NCBI GenBank assembly: GCA_965221765.1
Contig: OZ244911.1
Span: 1,736,001-1,800,000, forward strand
Direction: 5' to 3'
Source: Bin25 sp965221765
Lineage (GTDB): Bacteria > Bacteroidota > Bacteroidia > Flavobacteriales > Flavobacteriaceae
DNA: 64,000 nt
The position numbers and the translations under genes were made by a program. Shown in pieces: positions 17,468 to 27,100 of the stretch. Positions within the stretch are counted from its first letter, which is position 1. Each line of letters opens with the position of its first letter. The notes under the pieces were generated by a model. It saw nothing but the letters and a program-made list of their open reading frames with translations, ran no database searches and had not been told where the DNA came from.

Positions 17468-20307
17468 GAGTTAAAAAAAACAGCTAACACTTTAATGTAG
17501 GGTCGATTGTCGATCTCTTTTAATTTATTGTAGTTTTCTTCTGTAATCGATGCCAATGATTCTATTTCATCGATTTTCTTTTTTTTCCTTCCTTCACTTA
17601 ATTTATCCATTATTTTATTACGATAATGATCATTCAAATATTGATAAGAATCTGATTTCCATTTGTTTAACTTCTCATCGTAAGGAATCAATTGATCAAA
17701 TAATTCATCTTCATTATCAGATTTTTTAATCTCAATGTATTTCGTTGCTTTAACGATAACCTGCGGTAGTAATTGACGGATTGTTTTAATCTCAGAATCT
17801 TTAATTTCTAAAGAATAGATATCGTTTTGTAATTCAAAGTCATTTACAAATCTTTGCAGGGAATTTATTGAAAAGTTGCCCGATAAATCATGAAAAACTG
17901 TGAAAAATTCAGAGAGTATGATAGCACCAGAAGCATTGGCTACTTGTCCGTTAACGATATAATAAATACTTTCTTTTGGCAAACAATTTAATCTTACAAT
18001 ATTGGCTTGATTTTCTGAACTATTAGCTTCAACAATGGTCAATAAATATTGAATCAAGGGATGATTTTCATATAGGATGTGGTATTTAGGCCAGTCTCCC
18101 TTTTTCTTTCTGGCATTGCTGATGGATTTTTCGACCAATTCTTTATCAAGGGTTAAAAAATATGAATTCTCTAATTTGGGCTTTGCCTCTATTGGAATAT
18201 CATATAGGATTTTTTGTATTTCTGTGGTATTAGCTACAGTCAAAATATTATTTTCTGTGTCATATTTCAAATAATCACTCGAGAGCCTTTCATGGTGGTT
18301 GATATAATTGCAAAGAGATTCATAAAATTTACTATCAGAGTCAAACAAACTAATCATCTCTTCAAATTTCGGTTGAATATATTCTTCAGAATGGTCTATA
18401 TCTGAAAAAAGTTCTTCGAAAAAATCATCGTTTTGATTATTCTTTTCTATATCAGTGAAATTTTTGTTGTTGGACTTGATGGCATCAATAACAAACGCTT
18501 CTTCTTTTTTAGAGTCATATAATTTAAATACCGATTCAGCATCGCCTAGTGCTTGATAAACCTCTTGTTCTTTTTCCCTAAGCTTGTCGATGATTCGTAA
18601 ATCAGACTCTATTTTGCTATTTTCTGATTTTGAAAGTAAATAATAGATGCGGGGATTTTCTTTTTGTCCATAACGATCGATTCGACCATTTCTTTGTTCC
18701 AATGTGATTAAAGACCATGGAATATCATAATTGAAAATAATATGGCAATAATAATGCAGATTGACTCCTAATGAACCAGCATCTGAACACAAAAGGATAC
18801 GTGTTGGACTATCTTGTTTACCAAAGTCTTCGATAACTTCTTGTTGTTCTTTATCAGAAAGCTGACCACTAAATATGGTGATGCTTTCGGTAGAGAGTTT
18901 AAAATCAGCGATAAGTCTTTGTTCAAGGTATTTCAAAGTGCCAATTCTTTCTGCAAATACGACAAACCGTTTGTCATCTTTTTTACCAGACCAACTAAGT
19001 TGATTTAGGATAGATTTGAATTTTTCGTATTTGGTATCTGAATTATTACTCAGAATTTTTTCTAGCAATATCTTACATTGATTAAGAGTCACTATATCAT
19101 CTCTTAGAAATCTTGATTTTTCTGACTTTTCTTTGACTTTATTGATTCTTTTTAAGATGGTTTCAAGAGCCGCTTGGGGAGAAGAAAGAAAAGATTTAAA
19201 TAAACCAATAGAAAAAAGTAAATCTTTTTCATCCTTCGTTTTTGCATTTAACTTATGTCCTTTGTTTTTGATTTCTTGTTGTAGTTCAAGAAAGTTAATT
19301 TCATCTAGACTCAATGGAGCCCATAACGGTACGATTTCACGTTTTAGAAAATTCTCTTTGAGTTGTGATTGTATGTCTTTTTTAAATCTACGCACAAAAT
19401 ATTTTTTGATATCTTCTTTATCAAAATCGCCATTCCATGAAATTGCAGTAGGTTCAATCATTCCTATGATATTGGCAAAATTTTCTTTTTTTCCACTATG
19501 TGGTGTTGCTGAGGTCAGTATTAGAGATTCGCATTTTTTTGATAAGCTTTTAGCTAAATCACCTCTCTCACTAAGCCTATTTGCAACTGTATGACACTCA
19601 TCTATTACAATGATATCCCATCTTGTTTTTTCAATATAATGTTGGAATTTTTCATTTTGTTTTAATGTATCAATTGATATTATTGTTTTATCATAATAAT
19701 CGAATGGATTTTTGTTTATAGGAAGTTCTGATCTTAATTTTTGAATTCCTATAGAATCTAATCGAACCAAAGGGATAGCAAATCGGCTCCATATTTCTTG
19801 TTGAAATTGGGTTAAAATTGATTTTAGTGCCAATACCATGATTCTTTTGCCCTTTCCCTTTTTAATCATTTCCGAAAGGAATATTCCAACTTCAATTGTT
19901 TTCCCAAGTCCAACGGCATCAGCGATTAATAATCGAGGTCTAGGAAGATTGAAAGCCTTGATCGTTGGAACAAATTGGTATGTTTCCTTGCGAAATACCC
20001 CCTTTGTAGCTATTGCAATGCCATCCCCCGTATGAACTGGAGCTTTTCGAATCAATGTTTCAATGTACAACTTGGTGTTAATGCAATGAACTGATTTGTC
20101 TTCTTGAAAATCAATTTTAGAAGGATCGGAGTATTGAAAATCGGAGTCTATGGTTGTGTCAAAAATGAAAGATCGCCCCTTTACTAAATTTTTTAATCCT
20201 AGAGCTTCAAATATATATTTTGATTTCTCTTTATTGCTATAATTTACTTTGGTTACCAAAAAGTCTTCACCTCTGACTTTGACTCTTTGTCCTTGACTTA
20301 AATTCAT
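17464..20307 (-). CDS. SNF2-family DNA helicase/translocase (DrmD-like), first gene of the defence operon
   Basis: The protein (947 residues from the ATG at 20307; a GTG four codons upstream is possible) starts with a small RapA-like beta domain (QGQRVKVRGEDFLV). The SNF2 helicase core follows: Walker A DAVGLGKT (about 130-137), Walker B IDECH (about 230), SATPHSGK, and motif VI EQRNGRIDRYGQ. A long helical C-terminal region completes it. SNF2-type enzymes move along DNA without strand separation. In class 1 DISARM the SNF2 gene drmD precedes the adenine methylase drmMI, the same order as here. Its stop overlaps the methylase start by 4 bases. I chose the ATG because it begins right at the conserved MNLSQGQRVKV segment. 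No slippage tract is seen in this gene. Confidence 0.85.
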   Translation of the reverse strand: MNLSQGQRVKVRGEDFLVTKVNYSNKEKSKYIFEALGLKNLVKGRSFIFDTTIDSDFQYSDPSKIDFQEDKSVHCINTKLYIETLIRKAPVHTGDGIAIATKGVFRKETYQFVPTIKAFNLPRPRLLIADAVGLGKTIEVGIFLSEMIKKGKGKRIMVLALKSILTQFQQEIWSRFAIPLVRLDSIGIQKLRSELPINKNPFDYYDKTIISIDTLKQNEKFQHYIEKTRWDIIVIDECHTVANRLSERGDLAKSLSKKCESLILTSATPHSGKKENFANIIGMIEPTAISWNGDFDKEDIKKYFVRRFKKDIQSQLKENFLKREIVPLWAPLSLDEINFLELQQEIKNKGHKLNAKTKDEKDLLFSIGLFKSFLSSPQAALETILKRINKVKEKSEKSRFLRDDIVTLNQCKILLEKILSNNSDTKYEKFKSILNQLSWSGKKDDKRFVVFAERIGTLKYLEQRLIADFKLSTESITIFSGQLSDKEQQEVIEDFGKQDSPTRILLCSDAGSLGVNLHYYCHIIFNYDIPWSLITLEQRNGRIDRYGQKENPRIYYLLSKSENSKIESDLRIIDKLREKEQEVYQALGDAESVFKLYDSKKEEAFVIDAIKSNNKNFTDIEKNNQNDDFFEELFSDIDHSEEYIQPKFEEMISLFDSDSKFYESLCNYINHHERLSSDYLKYDTENNILTVANTTEIQKILYDIPIEAKPKLENSYFLTLDKELVEKSISNARKKKGDWPKYHILYENHPLIQYLLTIVEANSSENQANIVRLNCLPKESIYYIVNGQVANASGAIILSEFFTVFHDLSGNFSINSLQRFVNDFELQNDIYSLEIKDSEIKTIRQLLPQVIVKATKYIEIKKSDNEDELFDQLIPYDEKLNKWKSDSYQYLNDHYRNKIMDKLSEGRKKKKIDEIESLASITEENYNKLKEIDNRPYIKVLAVFFNS

Positions 20308-20319
20308 TGATAAATCCAC

Positions 20320-20969
20320 GGCAATTAAGATTTACGATTTTTGATAAAATTAAGCATTCAACCAAAAACCTCCTCTTTTTTGATTTGATAACGCATGCGT
20401 TTAGACAGAGCCTGATGTGGATAGCACGGTATTTCTAAAATGGTTGAAATTTCGAAAACTTATCACAAGTAGAGATGACTTCTTGTATTTTACTACCGAT
20501 TCGTTTTAATGTAGCATTTCGATCATTCAAAAACTAGTGCGTTCATTACGTCTCTTTTGGTGTCTTTGAAAGCTTTTTAGAACTGTAATGACTTCTTTTA
20601 TGTCCTCTTGTAAGGGACTCATCCTACACAAGTAAACGTTTTGATAATGACTTCTCTTCTGTCGGCATTTAAAGTCTTTTCGGTGTTGGTATGTAGGACA
20701 AACTTTTGAGATTCAGTTTTTGAATTCTTTGTGAAGATATAAATGTTCTTTTTTTATTCTTGTTTCTGGGTTTTTAAAAACAGCACGCTTGATTTATTTC
20801 AATTTAGGAAAATATCGGATTTTGAAGTCAAAAATTGTAATCAATGACTTTTTTGAGTCGTTTTATGACATCTATTGTAGATTTTCTTTTTATTGAGTGA
20901 TGGGCCCCCACTAGATTTGAACAGAAAAAGGGAATATAATGAATCTAACTAAAAAACGCTTTCAAAAAT
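20320..20969. other. 650-bp non-coding stretch with a possible decayed minus-strand gene
   Basis: No intact gene is present. The minus strand has short coding-like pieces (for example SPLQEDIKEVITVLKSFQRH) broken by stops, suggesting an old pseudogene upstream of the SNF2 gene. The promoter of the leftward operon should lie close to 20310-20400, but I see no clear TAnnTTTG box. Confidence 0.35.
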
Positions 20970-21240
20970 CTAATCGTTATCATTATTTGTCTTTTGGTTT
21001 CTTTCAAAGAATCTCCATCTCAAATTGATGTTTTTCTTTTGCCCATGACCACGTAGCATCAGATATTTTATTTCTTTAGGAGTGAGAAAAAATTGATATA
21101 CAAGCCAAGAAATACAGGCAATACCCCCCCCCCCCTACAGTAGTAATCCAAGGATTAATCTCGTCTATAAACATTGTGACAAGCATCACTACTAATATTC
21201 CAGCACCTTCTAAAAAAGTTAAATCCATTGTATCACCCAT
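20970..21240 (-). CDS. Small two-helix membrane protein interrupted by a phase-variable G12 tract
   Basis: On the minus strand an ATG at 21240 (or 21228) opens a frame with a hydrophobic helix (GAGILVVMLVTMF). A run of glycines encoded by the G12 tract follows. With twelve G the product ends after about 54 residues at 21076. With eleven G the frame continues through a second helix (IACISWLVYQFF) and a basic tail (KNINLRWRFFERN) to TAG at 20970, giving 89 residues. The four glycines of the tract would lie at the start of the second helix. I do not recognise the family. It lies upstream of, and in the same direction as, the SNF2 operon. Small membrane proteins are common defence effectors, but that role is only a guess. 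No Shine-Dalgarno is visible, so the exact start is uncertain. Confidence 0.45.
21124..21135. repeat. C12/G12 slippage tract in the small membrane protein gene
   Basis: Twelve consecutive C on the plus strand, the longest homopolymer of C or G that I see in the window. On the coding (minus) strand it encodes four glycines. A length of 11 joins the two halves of the frame. Confidence 0.9.
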
Positions 21241-21440
21241 ACCAACATAAAGTGTAAGATATTTATGTAAATCAAAATATCTTTCAAAGGGTTCAAAAAT
21301 TCATATAAATAAAGTCAAAACAAAGGCCTCAAAGCAAAATAGGAAATATCACAAAGAGGTACTAAAGGGGACCAAATAATGTTAGAAGTAAATCTTATTG
21401 GTTTTTTTACACCTTTGTATATACTTCTCAAATAATACCA

Positions 21441-23390
21441 ATGAAAAAACATAGACTCTCTTTCTTGATTTTGTGGCTTTTGACTAGTTCTATTACACTA
21501 TTCGCTCAAATCACTGAATTTGAAGCTGAAAAATGGCTTGTTCCGCAACCACAATATATTGAAATAGCATCAAAGAAAAATAAGTTGATAGATGGTAGAA
21601 TTATTGTTTTGAACAATCAAAATATCTCGCCTAGACTTTATCAGTCAATTCGACAGTACCGAGAGGTCATAATACCGTGGGCCGGTGTTCGTGAAATTAG
21701 TAAGTCATTAGCTAGGAACGAAATCCCGGCAGTGCAATTCAAAGTTGATAATCAAATTATTAAACAGGCTCAAGGTTATTCAATTGCCATAAACGAGGGA
21801 CAAATAAATGTCATGGCCCATGATCAAGCAGGTCTTTATTATGCCATAGTGACACTCAATCAAATAGCGGCCTTTACTTCAGAAACAGGATATCTGCCCT
21901 CTTTAGAAATCACTGATTTTCCAGATTTTAAACGACGAGGCATCATGCTTGACATCAGTCGAGATAAAGTGCCTACCATGAAAAGTCTTTTTAAACTAGT
22001 GGATAAAATGGCTTCATGGAAGATGAACGAACTCCAACTTTATACCGAGCATACCTTCGCTTACCAAAATCATGAGACAGTGTGGAAAAACTCTAGTCCA
22101 ATGACGGCAACGCAAGTATTAGAGTTAGATCAATATTGTAGGGAACATTTTGTTGAATTGGTTCCTAATCAAAATTCTTTTGGCCATATGCATCGTTGGT
22201 TAGAACATAAAGAATATACCCATCTATCAGAATGTCCAGATGGCTGTGAAACACCTTGGGGTCTAAGAGCAAAAAAAAGTTTGAGCCCTGCCGAACCAGG
22301 CTCTTTGGAGTTGATGGAAGAGCTATATGCCGAATTATTGCCTAATTTTTCTAGTGATTATGTTAACATCGGCTGTGATGAAACTGTAGAACTTGGCAAT
22401 GGTAAATCTAGTGCACTGGTTGAAAAATACGGTAAGGGGAGAGTGTATTTGGACTTTTTAAAAAATCTCAATGAACTAGCAAATAAACATGGAAAAAAGA
22501 CGATGTTTTGGAGTGATATCATCTTGCGATATCCCGAACTCATTCCCGAATTACCCAAAGATATTACAGCCATGGTGTGGGGTTATGGGGTGTTTCATCC
22601 TTTTGATGAGCAAAGTGCTAAGTTCAAAGAATCTAATATTCCTTTCTATGTATGTCCAGGAACTTCTGCTTGGCAAACAATAATCGGTCGTTATACCGAT
22701 ACGGCACCTAATCAACTCAATGCAGCTAAAAATGGTAAAAAACATGGAGCCAAGGGATATTTGCTCACAGATTGGGGTGATCACGGTCATTGGCAACCAT
22801 TACCGGTTTCCTATCCTGGATATATTTATGGGGCAGGTGTTTCATGGGCTGTAGAGGCCAATTCTCAAGTAGATATTCCTCAACTCTTAAATCTACATAT
22901 ATTCAAGGATAAGAATCATATCATGGGCAATTTGCTGAGAGATATCGGGAGTGTTTATAAGGATAGAAGATCGGTTCCAGTTTATTTCGATATTCTTCAT
23001 ACGGTTCATCCAGGCTCTGTTTCTAAAGTGAACAGAACCTATAAAAAGGAAGATTTGATGGGATATCTATCATCTATTGAAAAAGCCATTGAAGCTCTTC
23101 CTAAAGCAGATATGCGTGCTGAAGATGCATCATTGATTGAAAAAGAAATCCTGAATGCCACAGCTTTGGCTAAATTCGGATGTAAGTTGGGTATTGCCCA
23201 AGTTTCACATGGGGCTACCATTCGTCAAATCGCACCCATTCCATTGAATGAAAGATTAAAATTGGCAGATGAATTAGAACCAATCATTTATGACTTTAGA
23301 AATATTTGGTTGGAACGAAATCGAATCGGCGGACTTAGGGAAAGTGCCGGACGAATGGAAAGTATACTAAGAGAACTAAGAAAACAATAA
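21441..23390 (+). CDS. Secreted GH20 family beta-N-acetylhexosaminidase-like enzyme
   Basis: The 649-residue protein has a signal peptide (cleavage near LFAQ, residue 23), then a GH20b-type alpha/beta domain (about 30-155) with the GLYYAIVTL segment. The GH20 TIM barrel starts at FKRRGIMLDISRDKVP (163-178). The catalytic Asp-Glu pair is in NIGCDETVEL, D313-E314, where the Asp orients the substrate acetamido group and the Glu is the acid. The family removes terminal GlcNAc or GalNAc from glycans in the periplasm. The C-terminal 150 residues are helical and less conserved. It stands alone between two restriction systems, which suggests that the defence genes inserted around an older carbohydrate gene. 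It could serve the PL8/sulfatase cluster further right. Confidence 0.85.
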   Translation: MKKHRLSFLILWLLTSSITLFAQITEFEAEKWLVPQPQYIEIASKKNKLIDGRIIVLNNQNISPRLYQSIRQYREVIIPWAGVREISKSLARNEIPAVQFKVDNQIIKQAQGYSIAINEGQINVMAHDQAGLYYAIVTLNQIAAFTSETGYLPSLEITDFPDFKRRGIMLDISRDKVPTMKSLFKLVDKMASWKMNELQLYTEHTFAYQNHETVWKNSSPMTATQVLELDQYCREHFVELVPNQNSFGHMHRWLEHKEYTHLSECPDGCETPWGLRAKKSLSPAEPGSLELMEELYAELLPNFSSDYVNIGCDETVELGNGKSSALVEKYGKGRVYLDFLKNLNELANKHGKKTMFWSDIILRYPELIPELPKDITAMVWGYGVFHPFDEQSAKFKESNIPFYVCPGTSAWQTIIGRYTDTAPNQLNAAKNGKKHGAKGYLLTDWGDHGHWQPLPVSYPGYIYGAGVSWAVEANSQVDIPQLLNLHIFKDKNHIMGNLLRDIGSVYKDRRSVPVYFDILHTVHPGSVSKVNRTYKKEDLMGYLSSIEKAIEALPKADMRAEDASLIEKEILNATALAKFGCKLGIAQVSHGATIRQIAPIPLNERLKLADELEPIIYDFRNIWLERNRIGGLRESAGRMESILRELRKQ

Positions 23391-23710
23391 GTTGCTCACA
23401 ATATTGCGTTTTAAATTACTTTTCAAACTCATGAAATGATTTTTGTTTTGTATGCTTTATTTGTTTTCTCTAAGAGTGAATGACAGTAAATCAAGTGTAC
23501 ATCGAATACAGAAAATAAATTGGTGTCAACCAAGAAATAATTGCGATATAATCTAACCACGGATGGTATGAAGAAAAATTAATATTTAACTCCATAGTTT
23601 TGTCGTCTCACTCGGATTTTTTTGTATAAAAACCAATAGCCGAATCTATTAAGCAGTTTATTGAATATGGGACGTAAATCTCAAATATCCTTGAAATTAA
23701 TTCTAAGCAA
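23391..23710. other. 320-bp intergenic region before the type ISP gene
   Basis: No gene, strong hairpin or clear promoter box is visible. The sequence is AT-rich. It must hold the promoter of the type ISP gene that starts at 23711. Confidence 0.4.
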
Positions 23711-24007
23711 ATGAATTTTATAAAAGTTATCGACAAATATGAAAGATTAGCATTTTCAAAAACAGATAAGGGCACCAAATTCGAAAGACTCATACAAGCT
23801 TATTTGAAAACAGATAAATTGTTTTTAAATCGCTTTACAAAAGTTTGGCTATGGAAAGAATTTCCTTACAGAAAAGAATTTGGAGGTAAAGATATTGGAA
23901 TCGATTTGGTAGCTCAAGAAATAACAAGAACACATCTTTCTTTTTCCAACGAAAATACTTTTCCTCGCAGCAATCGCCCCCCCCCGATTTTGGGCGATTC
24001 AGTGTAA
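23711..24007 (+). CDS. Type ISP restriction-modification enzyme, N-terminal nuclease part, ended by a C9-tract frameshift
   Basis: This 98-residue frame starts with the Mrr-like nuclease domain of single-polypeptide type ISP (LlaGI-like) enzymes: KGTKFERLIQAYLKTD, then KFGGKDIGIDLVA-like residues KEFGGKDIGIDLVAQ with the first catalytic Asp. About 20 residues later it enters a C9 tract (PPP) and stops. The second half of the active site, WAIQCKFYS with the catalytic Gln-x-Lys, is in the next frame directly after the tract. With eight C the sequence reads RPPRFWAIQCKFYS and runs on without a stop to 28565, giving 1617 residues, a normal length for this family. The tract thus sits in a loop inserted between the two halves of the nuclease active site. 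Confidence 0.85.
   Translation: MNFIKVIDKYERLAFSKTDKGTKFERLIQAYLKTDKLFLNRFTKVWLWKEFPYRKEFGGKDIGIDLVAQEITRTHLSFSNENTFPRSNRPPPILGDSV
23977..23985. repeat. C9 slippage tract in the type ISP gene
   Basis: Nine C bases preceded by CG and followed by GATTTTGGGCG. Length 8 (or 11) puts the N-terminal frame in register with the helicase-methylase frame. As sequenced (9) the reading frame stops 20 bases later. Confidence 0.9.
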
Positions 24008-24152
24008 ATTTTATTCAAGAAAATATAGAATAAATAAAAAGGATTTAGACACTTTTTTCTCTACTTCATCAAAAACATTTGGGGATAAATTTATTTTTTC
24101 ACATCGTTTAGTTGTTAGTACAACTGATTTATGGAGCTCAAATGCCGAGCAA

Positions 24153-27100
24153 TTGATTCATAATCAGATACCTCCAGTATCAAGAATAACTTTCAATGAA
24201 CTAGAAAAGGCTAATGTCGATTGGGAAAAATTAGATAAGTTAATCTTTGGAGAGAAAGCCCATGGATTATCAAGAAAACCTAAAAAGCATCAAGAAGAAG
24301 CCATTTCAAAAGCACTAGACCATTACAAAAACCATAATCGAGGAAAGCTGATTATGGCTTGTGGTACTGGGAAAACATTTACTTCTCTTCAAATTACTGA
24401 GCATCTTACCACTGAAACAAATCTCGTATTGTTTTTAGTGCCATCAATTGCACTTTTAGGTCAAACTTTACTTGAATGGACTTCATATTCAAAAAGAGTA
24501 ATCAATCCGATTTGTATCTGTTCAGATCCTAAGGTCTCTAAAAGAAGTGAAAGAGATTTGATGTTAACTAAAACAACTGATCTTGCGTTACCTGCTTCGA
24601 CAAATATTGAAAAAATTTCAAATCAATTCTATCAATTTTATTCTAAAGGTAGTGAGTCATTAACTGTTGTTTTTTCAACGTATCAATCTATCGATGTCGT
24701 TTCTAAATCTCAGAAAAAATGGCTGCAATATGATTCAGAGGCCGTATTTGATTTAATCGTATGTGATGAAGCCCATCGAACAACCGGTGCAACTTTTTCA
24801 AAAAAAGATGAATCTGCGTTCGTGAAAGTGCATAATAACGAATTTATCAAGTCAAGAAAAAGACTTTATATGACGGCTACACCAAGGCTATACTCTGACT
24901 CGGCTAAACAAAAAGCCGAAGAATCGGATATTCTTTTGTGTTCAATGGATGATGATCAACTGTACGGTAAAGAGTTTTATAGAATTGGATTTGGAAGAGC
25001 GGTCGAGGAAAAGCAATTAACTGACTACAAAGTATTGATTTTGACATTAGATAAAACATCAGTTCATCGATATGTGCAAAATATGAATGAAGATGACCAA
25101 TTAGGAATTAAAATCGATGATGCAGCAAAATTGATTGGTTGCATCAATGCTCTATCAAAACAAACAATAGGAGATAAGGGTAATATTATAGAAGTAGATC
25201 CGGGTCCAATGAAAAGAGCCGTTGCCTTTTGTAGTCGAGTTTCAGATTCAGAAATAATCACAAAGGCTTTTAATAGTACTAAGGAACATTACATCAATAA
25301 TTTACCTAAAGACTTAAAAGGTAAAGTCATCCAAGTTGAATCAAAACATATTGACGGAACTCAATCGGCATTGGATAGAAACATAAAGTTAAACTGGCTA
25401 AAGAAAGAATCTGAAAAAGCAGATGATAAGTGCAAAATATTAACCAACGTGAAATGTTTGAGTGAAGGTGTTGATGTGCCTACTCTTGATGCCGTTTTAT
25501 TTCTTTCACCTAGAAATAGCCAGATAGATGTTGTACAATCGGTTGGAAGAGTTATGAGAACATCAAAAGGAAAAAAGTATGGTTATATCATTATTCCAGT
25601 TGTTGTTCCTTTTGATGCTGTAGCTTCTGAAGCTTTGAATAAGAGTAAAGAATTCAAAGTCGTTTGGTCAGTATTAAATGCATTAAGAGCTCATGATGAT
25701 CGATTTAATGCAACCATTAATAAAATTCAATTCAATAAAAAGAGACCTGATAATATTGTTGTAATACCTGGTCCCCTTCCATGGGATGGTAATGGAACTG
25801 AACACAATGAAACTAATGGAGAGCATGACACATCACAAAATCAACTGCCATTTAACTTCGATGATTTACAGGACACTATTTATGCAAAACTCGTTGAGAA
25901 AGTTGGAGATAGAGTGTATTGGGAAAAATGGGCTAAAGATGTTGCAGAGATTCAGAACGAACAGGTTTCATTGATTGAAAGTTTAATCAAAGATCCTAAT
26001 AAAAAGCCAAAATTTGATGATTTTGTAGAATCGTTACGCCAGAGTATTAATCCGGGGATATCGGAACAAGATACTGTAGATTTTTTATCTCAACACATTT
26101 TAACGCAGCCAGTATTTGATGCGTTATTTGAAGACTATACATTTTCAGATCATAATTCAGTTTCAAACTCAATTGAATCTTTTATCAATAGATTAGACGA
26201 AAATTCAAAATTTCAAAAAGATGAAAGATTAAAATCTTTCTATGATTCGATTAGAAAAAGAGTTGAAGGCATAGATAACTCAGAGGGAAAACAAAAAATT
26301 ATTAAAGAATTATATGAAAAATTTTTTCAAAATGCGTTGCCTAAGCTAAGTCAACAATTGGGTATTGTTTATACGCCCATAGAAATTGTAGATTTTGTTA
26401 TTCAATCGGTAAATGATTTAATGATTAAAGAATTTGGACACGGGTTGACCAAAAAAGATGTCCACATTTTAGACCCATTCACGGGGACTGGGTCTTTTAT
26501 TACAAGGTTGTTCCAGATTGGAATCATCAAAGAAAAAGATTTGATAAGAAAATATCAAAATGAAATTCATGCCAATGAGATTGTCTTGTTAGCCCATTAC
26601 ATATCAGATGTCAATATTGAAAGTGCATTTAAAGAATACGCCAATTTAGAAGAATATCTATCATTTGATGGAGCCGTACTTACCGATACATTTCAACTAG
26701 GTGAAACAGGAGAGTTGATTTCAAATTTATTTCCAGAAAATTCGGAAAGAATAAATCAACAAAAAGAGGCTCCTATGGTCGCTATTATAGGCAATCCTCC
26801 TTATTCTGGGGGTCAGAGATCAGCAAATGATAATGCTCAAAATCAACAATATTTAAAACTAGAAAACAATATTAGAAACACTTATTTCAAACAAACTACG
26901 GATGCTCACAAACAAAAACTAGATTCATATATTAAAGCGTTTCGTTGGGCGTCTGATCGAATAAATAATGAAAAAGGAGGTATCATTGGTTTTGTGACCA
27001 ATGGATCTTGGCTTGATTCGGTTAGTGGTCAAGGCTTTCGAAGATCTATAGAACAAGAATTCAGTTCGATTTATGTTTTCAATTTGAGAGGAGATCAGAG

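Noticed and set aside
6752..20319. Complete class 1 DISARM
   Set aside because: drmD- and drmMI-like genes are present, but no separate DUF1998 drmB or phospholipase-D drmC is seen, and the large helicase looks more like DruE/YprA than DrmA.
24153..24155. TTG at 24153 as a real start of an independent helicase-methylase gene
   Set aside because: The frame is open upstream to about 23925 and contains conserved nuclease residues (WAIQCKFYS), so this is only where an ORF caller finds its first start-like codon.
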